Of a stretch of DNA of 11,781 bases, positions 1 to 7,058 are shown in pieces. The stretch spans positions 1-11,781 of the forward strand of contig CAZDYP010000169.1 in the NCBI GenBank assembly GCA_964509505.1, written 5' to 3'. The notes under the pieces are model-generated. The model was not told the DNA's origin. It searched no databases and saw only the letters and a program-made list of their open reading frames with translations. This stretch comes from CAZDYP01 sp964509505 (GTDB taxonomy: Bacteria; Chloroflexota; Anaerolineae; JACRMK01). Each line of letters starts with the position of its first letter. Positions within the stretch are counted from its first letter, which is position 1. A program made the position numbers and the translations under genes.

Positions 1-54
1 TGCAGCGATTTCTAAGCGCCCAACCCTGCCACTTTTAAAACACTCTCTTACGGA

Positions 55-127
55 GTCATTGCGGATGAAACGACGCCATCTCCCATTTTCAGTGGGAGAC
101 TGCTTCGCAAAAAACACTCGCAATGAC
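55..127. repeat. Palindromic REP-like intergenic repeat
   Basis: The outer arms GTCATTGCG (55-63) and CGCAATGAC (119-127) are perfect 9-bp complements. Inside them TCTCCCA (79-85) and TGGGAGA (93-99) form a second 7-bp hairpin. Both half-sites begin GTCATTGCG and end in a CTCCCA word, so the element is two diverged inverted copies of one unit. It resembles the dispersed GTCATTGCGAGCGAAGC-type repeats I recall from many environmental bacterial genomes. It lies just past the stop of the oxidoreductase gene and could form an RNA hairpin there, but it has no U-tract to mark it as an intrinsic terminator. Confidence 0.7.
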
Positions 128-150
128 GCCTTTGCGTAAGGTGAGTTACT

Positions 151-1071
151 TCACTGGAAGCGTGGCAGCACTTTGTTCAAAAACAGCTCAATGCCTTCGG
201 TGCTGGGAAAATCGCGGAAGCGGAGCATGAAATGGCGCGCGCCCAAATTGATAAATGTTTCGAGTTGACGCGTGACCTCATCCGCATTCCCTGCGACGAT
301 GCTGAGGTTGCCCATTTGACGTTGCACTCGGCTTGGGTCTTCAGAGAGGCTCACGAACTGGCACGTCGTAAGTGTCAGCTCGTTGAAGTCACGTCCCACC
401 GCAGCGCAATGTTGCTTTAATACATCGAGCTTGTGCGTGAACTCGGTGGGCGTGCGCCAAGGATGATTCCACCAATCCGCATATTTTGCCGTCGTGCGCA
501 GGGTGCCTTTTTCGCCGCCGCCGCCAATCAGCAACGGCATAGGCGACGAGGGCAATGGGTCATTATAAGCATTCTCAATGTGGTAATACTTGCCTGTGAA
601 CGAGGCAGGCGATTGGGTGAGCATGAGCTTGACGATTTGCGCGTATTCGTCGAGCTGGCGTGTGCGGACGCCGGGCGCTGGAAACGGATAGCCATAGGCG
701 CGATACTCGTCTTCTTTCCAACCCGCGCCGATGCCAAGAATCAAACGCCCATCGGTGAGATAGTGCAACGTCGTCGCCATCTTCGCCAACATGGCGGGAT
801 TGCGATACGACTGACCCAGCACGAGCGTGCCAAAACGCAACATTGGATACAAGCCCATCAAATACGCGAGATGCGTCCACCCTTCGAGCGTGTCGTTAGA
901 ACCCTTGTCGCTGATCCATTGAAAATGATCTTCGAGCCACGCCGTTTGAAAGTAACTACCGATGAGCGCGAGAAATTTTTTGTTGTCCGCGCGCAACGTC
1001 TCGCGCGCCTGACCTGACATAGGCACAGGTTGCACGACCCAGCCAAACCCGATAGCATTTGCTTGTGACAT
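151..1071 (-). CDS. LLM-class flavin-dependent oxidoreductase (F420-type luciferase-like)
   Basis: This 306-residue protein belongs to the bacterial luciferase-like monooxygenase superfamily, soluble TIM-barrel enzymes that use FMN or coenzyme F420. The family core is visible: LVLGQSYRNPAMLAKMATTL (83-102) followed by DGRLILGIGAGW (107-118), and in the C-terminal half PLLIGGGGEKGTLRTTAKYA (179-198), the usual glycine-rich phosphate-binding stretch. A closing segment around 262-295 (NADEV, then LGARHFMLRFRDFP) matches the last barrel strands. Length is normal for the family. The start is supported by GGGGAG five bases upstream of the ATG. The gene is last in the cvpA-transporter-oxidoreductase cluster, 37 bp after the transporter. 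Cofactor (F420 or FMN) and substrate cannot be read from sequence; oxidation or reduction of a small organic compound is a family-level inference. Confidence 0.88.
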   Translation of the reverse strand: MSQANAIGFGWVVQPVPMSGQARETLRADNKKFLALIGSYFQTAWLEDHFQWISDKGSNDTLEGWTHLAYLMGLYPMLRFGTLVLGQSYRNPAMLAKMATTLHYLTDGRLILGIGAGWKEDEYRAYGYPFPAPGVRTRQLDEYAQIVKLMLTQSPASFTGKYYHIENAYNDPLPSSPMPLLIGGGGEKGTLRTTAKYADWWNHPWRTPTEFTHKLDVLKQHCAAVGRDFNELTLTTCQFVSLSEDPSRVQRQMGNLSIVAGNADEVTRQLETFINLGARHFMLRFRDFPSTEGIELFLNKVLPRFQ

Positions 1072-1108
1072 GCTTGCTCCCCAATCAAGAGATTGCGAAA
1101 TTGAGAAT

Positions 1109-1978
1109 TTATCCGCCGAGCGCCAGACTCACGATGCCTAGCACAATAAATAACGCGCCTAACGCACGACTGTAACCTAAATGCTCTCGACGCACACGCC
1201 AACCATAGAGTGAGCTCATCACGATGCTCGCGCCGCGCAGGGCGCTGACGTAGCTGGTTGGCGCGAGCGTGAGCGCCCATAACACGACCATGTAGTTGAC
1301 GACGTTGATGACGCCGGTGCTGACGATGCTCAACCAGTTGGTGCGCCACTCGCGCTGCGCGGTGAAACGATGACGCGTCACGACGACGTATAGCGATGAG
1401 CCCAAAGCCATGATGGTGAAGATATATAGGTTGTACGTCCACGGCGAGATCAACCGCGCCCCTTCGCGATCCGCCAGCGTATAGGTTGCGATGCACAGTC
1501 CGCTTACCAATGCCCAACGCGATGAGACATTTTCTAGCGAGCGAATGGGACGCAGCCAATCACGCAAGCTCGGCAACGTCGTGAGGTAGATGCCGACAAT
1601 CATCAGCGTGACGCCGACGTAACCCAATAACGGCAACTGCTCACCCCTCACCCCACTCGACCATGCAAAGACGAAGAACGGCGCAGAACCGCGCGCCAAC
1701 GGATACACCAACGATAAATCGCCATGCTCATACGCTTTGCTCAAAGCGATCATGTAGCCGATTTCCGCTGCGCCGCTGATGACCAAGATGGGTAATAGCG
1801 CAGGAAACATTTGCGGCGGCGTTGCCCACAACGCGACGGGCGCAAACACCAACACCGACACGACCACCGAAAACGCCATGAATGCGGCTTTGTTGATGCT
1901 CTGCTTCAGCAGCAAGTTCCAGGAGGCGTGCAGCAACGCGCCGCCTAAGACGAGGCTGAGCGCAAAGGTGGACAGCAT
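1109..1978 (-). CDS. EamA/DMT-superfamily membrane transporter
   Basis: A 289-residue, very hydrophobic protein with about ten predicted membrane segments in two repeated five-helix halves, the layout of drug/metabolite (EamA) transporters. The first half carries the signature AYEHGDLSLVYPLARGSAP (82-100). The second half has the equivalent site at APTSYVSALRGASIVMSSLYG (239-259, key residues S245, R248, G249), followed by RREHLG and a last helix ending LGIVSLALGG. Members export or import amino acids, nucleosides or other small metabolites at the inner membrane; the substrate here is unknown. The ATG lies 3 bp after the cvpA stop with no clear Shine-Dalgarno sequence, which suggests translational coupling to cvpA. 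The flavin oxidoreductase follows after 37 bp, so the transporter may carry that enzyme's substrate or product, but this is only a context guess. Confidence 0.88.
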   Translation of the reverse strand: MLSTFALSLVLGGALLHASWNLLLKQSINKAAFMAFSVVVSVLVFAPVALWATPPQMFPALLPILVISGAAEIGYMIALSKAYEHGDLSLVYPLARGSAPFFVFAWSSGVRGEQLPLLGYVGVTLMIVGIYLTTLPSLRDWLRPIRSLENVSSRWALVSGLCIATYTLADREGARLISPWTYNLYIFTIMALGSSLYVVVTRHRFTAQREWRTNWLSIVSTGVINVVNYMVVLWALTLAPTSYVSALRGASIVMSSLYGWRVRREHLGYSRALGALFIVLGIVSLALGG

Positions 1979-1981
1979 GAT

Positions 1982-2536
1982 TTAGCTGCCGAGCGTGAAA
2001 AGCGGAGGCAGTTGGGGCGAGAAGGGTTTGATCGTTACGTCAATGAGGAAGGGCAACACCTGCTGAAAGATGGAAACCACACGCGAGCTATTCATGTCGA
2101 GCAAGGTTTGGCGTATGGGCTCGGCGCTCGCGCCCCATGGCACTGCCGTTACCAAGCGCAGCGCGAGCAAAAGCAATGCAATGAAAATGAAAGCAGAAAG
2201 CGCGCCGAAGATCGCGCCGAGCATGTGCGTGAACAAGTTCATCGTATGGCCCTTTTCGTAACGACGACGCACGATGTCCCAGACGATGAAATTGGTGATC
2301 AAGGCGCTGAGAAAAAACAACAAAAAGAAAGCCACCATCTGCGCGGTGGTGGCAGACATGCTCTTGGCATTTTCCGTCAGGATGGCAGCGACGCGCAGGT
2401 GCGAAATCGTTGACAATAAGAGCGAAAGGTACACGGCGGCTAGCCATAAACCTTGCCGCACCGCGCCTTGCACATAACCGATGAACAAGCCAGCCAGCAA
2501 CAGTATCGCAATCAAGACATCCATAGTCAGAGCCAT
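1982..2536 (-). CDS. CvpA-family inner-membrane protein
   Basis: I chose the ATG at 2536, giving 184 residues, because AGGAG lies just upstream (AGGAGATCTGTATG). An upstream in-frame start at 2572 would add 12 residues but lacks such a site. The protein has four hydrophobic segments at about 4-20, 28-44, 66-86 and 104-130. LFTHMLGAIFGALSAFIFIA (101-120) matches the conserved loop and helix of CvpA (colicin V production) proteins, where a small-residue-rich helix follows a short amphipathic turn. The first segment is followed by GYVQGAVRQGLWLAAVYLSL (20-39), another family pattern. CvpA proteins are widespread and are linked to envelope or bile-salt tolerance in some species; their mechanism is poorly known. 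The gene has its own likely promoter, lies downstream of pheT in the same direction, and is probably coupled to the transporter that follows. Confidence 0.8.
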   Translation of the reverse strand: MALTMDVLIAILLLAGLFIGYVQGAVRQGLWLAAVYLSLLLSTISHLRVAAILTENAKSMSATTAQMVAFFLLFFLSALITNFIVWDIVRRRYEKGHTMNLFTHMLGAIFGALSAFIFIALLLLALRLVTAVPWGASAEPIRQTLLDMNSSRVVSIFQQVLPFLIDVTIKPFSPQLPPLFTLGS

Positions 2537-2584
2537 ACAGATCTCCTGGTGACGAGGCGTGATCACGCCCAAGCGTTTGATTGC

Positions 2585-2614
2585 AGTATAGTCGTCTTAT
2601 AGTCAGTTAGTCAA
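2585..2614 (-). promoter_or_regulatory. Sigma-70-type promoter for the cvpA cluster
   Basis: On the minus strand TTGACT (2614-2609) is followed after 18 bases by TATACT (2590-2585), close to the TTGACA/TATAAT consensus. Transcription would start near 2578, leaving about 40 nt of leader before the cvpA ATG at 2536. The -35 element is part of the TTAGTC/GACTAA repeat tract that fills this spacer. Confidence 0.5.
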
Positions 2615-2655
2615 TTAGTCGCTAGGCGCTAGCGACTAACCACTAGCGACTACAA
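2599..2655. repeat. Degenerate TTAGTC/GACTAA repeat tract with perfect palindrome
   Basis: The spacer between pheT and cvpA is built from near-copies of AGTCAGTTAGTCAATTAGTC and their complements. It includes a perfect 11-bp inverted repeat, TTAGTCGCTAG (2615-2625) and CTAGCGACTAA (2629-2639), with a 3-base loop; CTAGCGACTA recurs at 2643-2652. The palindrome could end or pause pheT transcription, but no U-run follows on the minus strand. The words resemble the tracts at 6738-6776 and 6931-7000. Confidence 0.65.
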
Positions 2656-5244
2656 CTAACCACGCAACTCCGCGCCCAGCGTATCCGTGACTTTTTTGAC
2701 GATGCGCCCGCGAATCTTCGCCGCTTCGTCGTCAGTCAAGGTACGCTCATCGTGTTGATAGGTCAACGCATACGCCAGCGACTTCTTGCCCGCGCCCAGC
2801 TGTGCGCCGCGATACACATCGAACAACGTCACCGAGCGCAACATCGCGCCGCCGCTCTCCCAAATTAGCGCCTCGACTTGCGCGGCAGGCAGGTCGTCGT
2901 TCACGATGAGCGCGATGTCCTCGCGCACCGCAGGGAAGCGCGGCAAGGCTTTGAATTTAGGCGACCCCATGCAGCGCATCAGCGCCTCCACCTCGAACTC
3001 CGCAAGGCACACAGGATCGAAGGGCAAATCGAAATGCTCGCGCACTTGTGGATGCACTTCACCCAAGACGCCAATGAGCGTCTCGCCGGAGCTCAACGTC
3101 GCCGCGCGTGCAGGATGCAACGTCGGATGCTCGCTCGGCGTGAACTTCACGTCGGGCAGCTGCAAACTGCGCACGAGTGCGTCCACCACACCTTTCATGT
3201 CAAAAAAGTCCAGGCGCGGGCTGGTCTTACCCAACCACGTGGTGGCGTCGCGTGAGCCCGCCAGCGCGATAGTGAGACGCGCTTTTTCGTTGGGCAACGG
3301 TTCGCTGTGTTGCGGCACATACGCGCGTCCAATTTCGAACAACAACACGCGCTCACGATGACGCAGGGCTTCGCGCGCCATGTCGAGGAGGCTGTGCATC
3401 AACGTGTGACGCATCACGCGCCGCTCTGGGCTGATGGGATTCGCCAGCGTGATGTACGCTGATGCGTCAAGGTCGGCTTGTGTCGGGTCAGGATACAACA
3501 AGGCTTCACGCTCGACTGTCGTCAACGGATACGAGATGATTTCCTGCAAGCCCGCGCCGACGAGAATATCGCGCATTCTGTCTTCCGCTTCGAGCGAGAC
3601 ATTGCGGCGTTGCGGCGGCAGCTCGTCCATCATCCGTGTCGCAGGAATTTGATCGTAGCCGATGATGCGCGCGATTTCCTCCACGATGTCGGCGGGGATT
3701 GACACGTCGAGCCGATGCTCGGGCACGGTGATTTCGAGAATCGCGTATTGCATCGAACGCATCGTGATGGTTTCGAGCAACGTCACCGTGAACTCAAGCG
3801 ATTCTAAAATTTCTTTGATGCGTTCAATCGTCACATCAATACCGAGCAAGCGTTTGATTTCGCGCGTATCGAAGTTGACGACGGTTGGCGCTTTGGGATT
3901 GGGATAGCAGTCCACCAGTTCAGGCGCCACCTCACCGCCTGCGAGTTGGCGCATCAAATCAGCCGCGCGCAAACAAGATGGCACAGTTGACGAGTCTGGC
4001 ACACCGCGCCCGAAGCGCGCGGTGGCTTCGCTAGGCAGTTTCAACGTCTGCGCGGTCTTGCGGTTGTTGATGAAGTTCCAACTCGCCGATTCGATCAACA
4101 CATTTCTGGTGTTAGCGTCAATCTCGGTTTCTGCGCCGCCCATGATGCCGCCCACCCCCACCGCGCCCGACGAGTCCGCCACCATCACCATATCATTCGA
4201 GAGGGCGCGGTCAACACCATCGAGCGTGATGATGTGTTCACCATCGTACGCACGGCGCGCAAGCAACAACGGTGGATGCACGCCATCGCGTTGGGCGCGT
4301 GCGAGCAACTTGTCATAATCAAAGGCGTGAATCGGTTTGCCCGATTCCATCATCACGTAGTTCGTGATGTCCACGACGTTGTTAATGGCGCGCACGCCCG
4401 TTAGCTGCAAACGGCGCTGCATCCATTCAGGCGATGGGGTAAGCGTCACATTGCGAATGAGCGTGGCAGTGAAACGTGGACAGAGCGCGGGCGCGTGGAT
4501 TTCGATTTTGATCCAATCGGAAGAGTTATCAACGACTGAAGATTGAAGATTAGAGTTGATTTTGCCGGCTTTTTCGCCTTTGAAGGTTGCGCCTGTAAGC
4601 GCGGCGACTTCGCGGGCGACGCCGATAATGGATTGGCAGCGCGCGATGTTCGGCAGGATCTCAATGTGCAAAACGACATCGCCCCAATAATCTGCGAGCG
4701 GCATGCCGACGGGCGCATCATCCGCGAGGATGATGATGCCCTCATGTTCGTCGGAGAGTCCAAGTTCTTTTTCGGAGCAGACCATCGCATTCGATAGGAT
4801 GCCGCGAATTTTCGACGCTTTGAGCGTCATTAACTTCTGCCCTTCGGCGTGACCGTCGTAGAGCTGCGCGCCTTCCATCGCAAAGACCACTTTGGGGCCA
4901 TTGGATAGTTTGCCCTGTCCTTTCCAGTGGAAGAGGTTGGGCGCGCCCGTGACGACGCGATGCACCGCTTCGCTGTCCGCGCCATAGTTCACATCCGCCA
5001 ACACGAGCCGATCCGCGTTGGGATGCGGCATCACTTCAACGATTTGCGCGACCACGATTTTGTCGCGCGCCCACACCAAGCCGACCTCTTCATTCACGCC
5101 CCACTCGTTTTTCACAGGAGGCGCGATGCCGATGTAAGCGACCTTGCTCACCTCCGCGCCCGCGACGGTCAAGCGAAAGGCGAGCTCAGCAGGCGCGAGG
5201 GTGATGTCAACAAATTCTTTGAGCCAAGAAAGAGGAACTCTCAT
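2656..5244 (-). CDS. pheT: Phenylalanine--tRNA ligase beta subunit
   Basis: The beta subunit of the cytoplasmic alpha2-beta2 phenylalanyl-tRNA synthetase, which charges tRNA-Phe. All expected domains are present in order: N-terminal segment (1-40; MRVPLSWLKEFVD), EMAP/OB-fold tRNA-binding domain (about 62-190; HPNADRL at 74-80), B3/4 editing domain (about 250-435; NNVVDITNYVMMESGKPIHA at 288-307), B5 domain (about 455-530), the catalytic-like core (about 545-755; EIGRAY at 637-642) and the C-terminal ferredoxin-fold anticodon-binding domain (about 768-861; PRFPAVREDIALIV at 768-781). At 862 residues it is somewhat longer than the usual 790-810, with the extra length spread through loops rather than in a new domain. 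The ATG at 5244 has GGAG nine bases upstream. It lies 260 bp after pheS, unusually far for this pair, and should be cotranscribed with it under the T-box. Confidence 0.97.
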   Translation of the reverse strand: MRVPLSWLKEFVDITLAPAELAFRLTVAGAEVSKVAYIGIAPPVKNEWGVNEEVGLVWARDKIVVAQIVEVMPHPNADRLVLADVNYGADSEAVHRVVTGAPNLFHWKGQGKLSNGPKVVFAMEGAQLYDGHAEGQKLMTLKASKIRGILSNAMVCSEKELGLSDEHEGIIILADDAPVGMPLADYWGDVVLHIEILPNIARCQSIIGVAREVAALTGATFKGEKAGKINSNLQSSVVDNSSDWIKIEIHAPALCPRFTATLIRNVTLTPSPEWMQRRLQLTGVRAINNVVDITNYVMMESGKPIHAFDYDKLLARAQRDGVHPPLLLARRAYDGEHIITLDGVDRALSNDMVMVADSSGAVGVGGIMGGAETEIDANTRNVLIESASWNFINNRKTAQTLKLPSEATARFGRGVPDSSTVPSCLRAADLMRQLAGGEVAPELVDCYPNPKAPTVVNFDTREIKRLLGIDVTIERIKEILESLEFTVTLLETITMRSMQYAILEITVPEHRLDVSIPADIVEEIARIIGYDQIPATRMMDELPPQRRNVSLEAEDRMRDILVGAGLQEIISYPLTTVEREALLYPDPTQADLDASAYITLANPISPERRVMRHTLMHSLLDMAREALRHRERVLLFEIGRAYVPQHSEPLPNEKARLTIALAGSRDATTWLGKTSPRLDFFDMKGVVDALVRSLQLPDVKFTPSEHPTLHPARAATLSSGETLIGVLGEVHPQVREHFDLPFDPVCLAEFEVEALMRCMGSPKFKALPRFPAVREDIALIVNDDLPAAQVEALIWESGGAMLRSVTLFDVYRGAQLGAGKKSLAYALTYQHDERTLTDDEAAKIRGRIVKKVTDTLGAELRG

Positions 5245-5270
5245 TATCTATATCTCCGATGGAATCAAAA

Positions 5271-5369
5271 GGAAATAAGGGGAGATAAAGGGAGATTAGG
5301 AGACATTAGAGGAAGTGATGCGCGTCAGGCATTTCCCCTAATGTCCTCTCATTTCCCCTAATTTCCCTG
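5271..5369. repeat. Purine/pyrimidine repeat tract between pheS and pheT
   Basis: The left half (5271-5315) is a G/A-rich run of GGAGATTAGG-like words. The right half (5330-5369) is its C/T-rich counterpart, with two exact copies of CATTTCCCCTAAT (5330-5342 and 5350-5362) spaced 20 bases apart. Positions 5302-5318 pair with 5330-5346 with about three mismatches, so the pheS-pheT transcript can form a long imperfect hairpin here. No gene was found in the rest of the 260-bp spacer. Confidence 0.6.
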
Positions 5370-5504
5370 TTGCGAGTGCAGGATTAACAAACCTTGGTTG
5401 CAGGAGGCGTTCTCGACGTAGTTGGTCGCGCCGTTCCCATTCCATGCGACACACGCGGTCGAGCGCGCGAGCGTCGGCTGCCCAATCGCTTTGCTAACGC
5501 TGCG

Positions 5505-6530
5505 CTAGAATTGTTCAAGGAAGCGAATGTCGTTGCTGAAGAAGTAGCGAATGTCGTCAATGCCATACTTCAACATCGCAGGGCGCTCGACGCCCATGCC
5601 GAAAGCGAAGCCCGAAAATTCTTGTGGGTCGTAGCCGCCGTTCTGCAACACGACCGGATGCACCATGCCCGCGCCCGCAATTTCGAGCCAACCTGTGTAC
5701 TTGCACACGCGACAGCCTTTGCCGTCGCATAGCATACAGTCCATGTCCACCTCGATGCTCGGCTCAGTGAATGGGAAGTAGCTGCCGCGAAAACGCACTG
5801 TACGGTCTTCGCCATACATCATGCGCGCGAACTCTGCGAACACACCCTTCAGATCGCCGATGGTGATGTGCTTGCCGACGGCTAAACCTTCGACCTGATG
5901 GAACATGAATTCACTGCGCGCGGTGACTTGCTCGTTGCGGAAGCAGAGACCCGGCAAGATGAGGCGGATGGGCGACGGATAAAATTCGCGCATCGCGTGA
6001 ATCTGCCCCGGCGAGGTGTGCGTGCGCAGGATGACGTTGGGCGTGGTCGTGTAGAGCGTGTCCTGCATGTCGCGCGCGGGATGGTGCGGTGGGATATTGA
6101 GCAGTTGGAAGTTGACTTCGTCTGTTTCAACTTCGCGCGAGCGATAGACTTGGAAACCCATGAGCGCGAAGATGCGATAGATGTCGCGTAGCGTCTGCGT
6201 GCTGAGGTGCAAACGCCCTTGCGCCGTCGGGCGGCCGGGCAGTGTCACATCGGCGCGTTCATGTTTGAGCGCAGCTTGTAACGCTTGCTCTTTCAACGCC
6301 GCGAGTTTCGCATCGTAAGCCATTTGCAATTCGAGCTTGAGCCGATTCGCGGCTTGCCCAAACGCAGGGCGTTCCTCGCGCGGCAATGTGCCGACCATGC
6401 CGAGCAAGTTCGTGAGCGAGCCTTTGCGCCCCAGCACGGCGCTGTGCCATGCGTCGAGGTCGGTTAAGGTGGTTATGTTGGTTAGTTGGTTGATGGCTTC
6501 GGTGCGAAGCGAGTCGAGTTGAAATGACAT
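5505..6530 (-). CDS. pheS: Phenylalanine--tRNA ligase alpha subunit
   Basis: The catalytic class II subunit of phenylalanyl-tRNA synthetase, 341 residues, normal length. The N-terminal 85-90 residues are helical and charged, as expected for the tRNA-binding coiled coil. The aminoacylation core shows THTSPGQ (171-177), motif 2 around LCFRNEQVTARSEFMFHQVE (195-214), and motif 3 in GFAFGMGVERPAMLKYG (307-323). Ala309 in the FAF triplet corresponds to the residue that sizes the Phe pocket in the E. coli enzyme. A four-cysteine insert, CMLCDGKGCRVC (265-276), is of the type seen in Firmicutes-like PheS proteins and may bind zinc. The residue after the motif 3 arginine is Pro318 where Leu is common, a small oddity. 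The ATG at 6530 has AAGGAG five bases upstream. The T-box leader lies immediately upstream. Confidence 0.97.
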   Translation of the reverse strand: MSFQLDSLRTEAINQLTNITTLTDLDAWHSAVLGRKGSLTNLLGMVGTLPREERPAFGQAANRLKLELQMAYDAKLAALKEQALQAALKHERADVTLPGRPTAQGRLHLSTQTLRDIYRIFALMGFQVYRSREVETDEVNFQLLNIPPHHPARDMQDTLYTTTPNVILRTHTSPGQIHAMREFYPSPIRLILPGLCFRNEQVTARSEFMFHQVEGLAVGKHITIGDLKGVFAEFARMMYGEDRTVRFRGSYFPFTEPSIEVDMDCMLCDGKGCRVCKYTGWLEIAGAGMVHPVVLQNGGYDPQEFSGFAFGMGVERPAMLKYGIDDIRYFFSNDIRFLEQF

Positions 6531-6576
6531 AGAAACTCCTTACGATGAAACCAAAACTGGCTAAACGAGTGATGAC

Positions 6577-6619
6577 AAAAAACAAAAACGCCCTCGCCCC
6601 CAGCAGGGACGAGAGCGTT
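6577..6619 (-). terminator. T-box intrinsic terminator upstream of pheS
   Basis: On the minus strand AACGCTCTCGTCCC (6619-6606) pairs over 14 positions, counting G-U pairs, with GGGGCGAGGGCGTT (6600-6587). The loop is about 5 nt, and a T-rich run (6586-6577) follows. The 5' arm overlaps the antiterminator region, so the two structures are mutually exclusive. Confidence 0.9.
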
Positions 6620-6737
6620 TGCTCCCGTGGTACCACCCATGTTTCCGCATGGAGGACATGTTTCAAACTTATCCCACCACTTGGACACTTCACACCCCAT
6701 AACGCAGGGTTGCGGCACGACCTACTGCTTAAGCTCC

Positions 6738-6776
6738 AATGACTAATTACCAATTACTCATTACTGGTTAGTCATT
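6738..6776. repeat. Palindromic GACTAA/TTAGTC repeat inside the T-box leader
   Basis: AATGACTAA (6738-6746) and TTAGTCATT (6768-6776) are perfect 9-bp complements around a loop of near-copies of the word ATTACT. The element sits between stem I and the antiterminator, where a variable stem occurs in many T-boxes. Its words resemble the tract between pheT and cvpA. Confidence 0.6.
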
Positions 6777-6899
6777 GTTTTCAGTCGTCAGCTCCGGAGT
6801 GAATTTCAGCTCGCTTCCACTGTAGCAGCTCGCAATCGGTGGCTGCCTTCCCTGTCAGCATCGGCGGGCTTACTCTCTCCATCGTCACCGGTGAACGAG

Positions 6900-6929
6900 A
6901 TTATACAGGGAAATGGGGAAAGAGGGAAA
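6900..6929 (-). promoter_or_regulatory. Promoter of the pheST T-box operon
   Basis: A perfect TATAAT lies on the minus strand at 6905-6900, 10-20 bases before the first T-box landmark. The -35 region (TTTCCC/TTCCCT near 6929-6923) is a poor match to TTGACA. The position relative to the leader is the main support. Confidence 0.55.
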
Positions 6930-6930
6930 C

Positions 6931-7000
6931 GAGGAGACGAGTAATAAGTGATTGAGTGACGAGTGAGGAATGACGAGCGACAAGTGACGAGTGACGAATA
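6931..7000. repeat. GACGAGTGA degenerate tandem tract between divergent promoters
   Basis: Near-copies of GTGACGAGTGA follow one another, with two exact 11-bp copies at 6956-6966 and 6984-6994 and several diverged ones (GACGAGTAATAAGTGA, GACGAGCGACAAGTGA). The tract fills the gap between the minus-strand T-box promoter and the plus-strand promoter at 6991-7020. It has no coding potential that I can support. Confidence 0.65.
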
Positions 7001-7020
7001 ATACAGAACAGCAGTATAAT
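6991..7020 (+). promoter_or_regulatory. Promoter of the membrane-anchored unknown gene
   Basis: A perfect TATAAT (7015-7020) lies 18 bases after GTGACG (6991-6996), a partial -35 match supplied by the repeat tract. The expected start site, near 7027, leaves a short leader of about 30 nt before the ATG at 7059. Confidence 0.5.
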
Positions 7021-7058
7021 AGCGTCTGTCATTCTCGATTGTGAGGTTCATCAGAACG

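Larger units (their letters stand above)
6577..6890 (-). promoter_or_regulatory. T-box leader sensing uncharged tRNA-Phe
   Basis: Read on the minus strand, the leader shows T-box landmarks in order. AGAGAGTA (AGTA at 6874-6871) marks the base of stem I. An apical hairpin GCAGC/GCTGC encloses the conserved GCCACCGATTGCGAGC word. The specifier loop contains GAAA-TTC-ACTCC, with the UUC codon for Phe at 6803-6801. The T-box sequence GGGTGGTACCACGGG (6638-6624) follows and overlaps an intrinsic terminator. The bulge reads UGGU, whose variable U pairs with the A73 discriminator of tRNA-Phe. Specifier, discriminator match and downstream pheS-pheT agree. In this family uncharged tRNA binds stem I and the bulge, stabilises the antiterminator and allows transcription. 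A palindromic insert (6738-6776) lies between stem I and the antiterminator. Confidence 0.93.

Noticed and set aside
433..1017. Long plus-strand frame opposite the oxidoreductase gene
   Set aside because: It is the antisense shadow of a clear flavin oxidoreductase; its composition is Arg-rich and no domain is visible.
2615..2639. The palindrome after pheT as an intrinsic terminator
   Set aside because: The stem is perfect, but no U-run follows on the minus strand and the sequence continues as repeats into the cvpA promoter.
5338..5445. A short minus-strand frame starting MEWERRDQLRRERLL between pheS and pheT
   Set aside because: It has no Shine-Dalgarno sequence and ends inside the repeat tract. 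No family is recognisable, so it may be chance or a decayed remnant.
7041..7058. GTG at 7041 as the start of the unknown anchored protein
   Set aside because: It has no ribosome site upstream and would add only six residues before a typical basic n-region that begins at the ATG.
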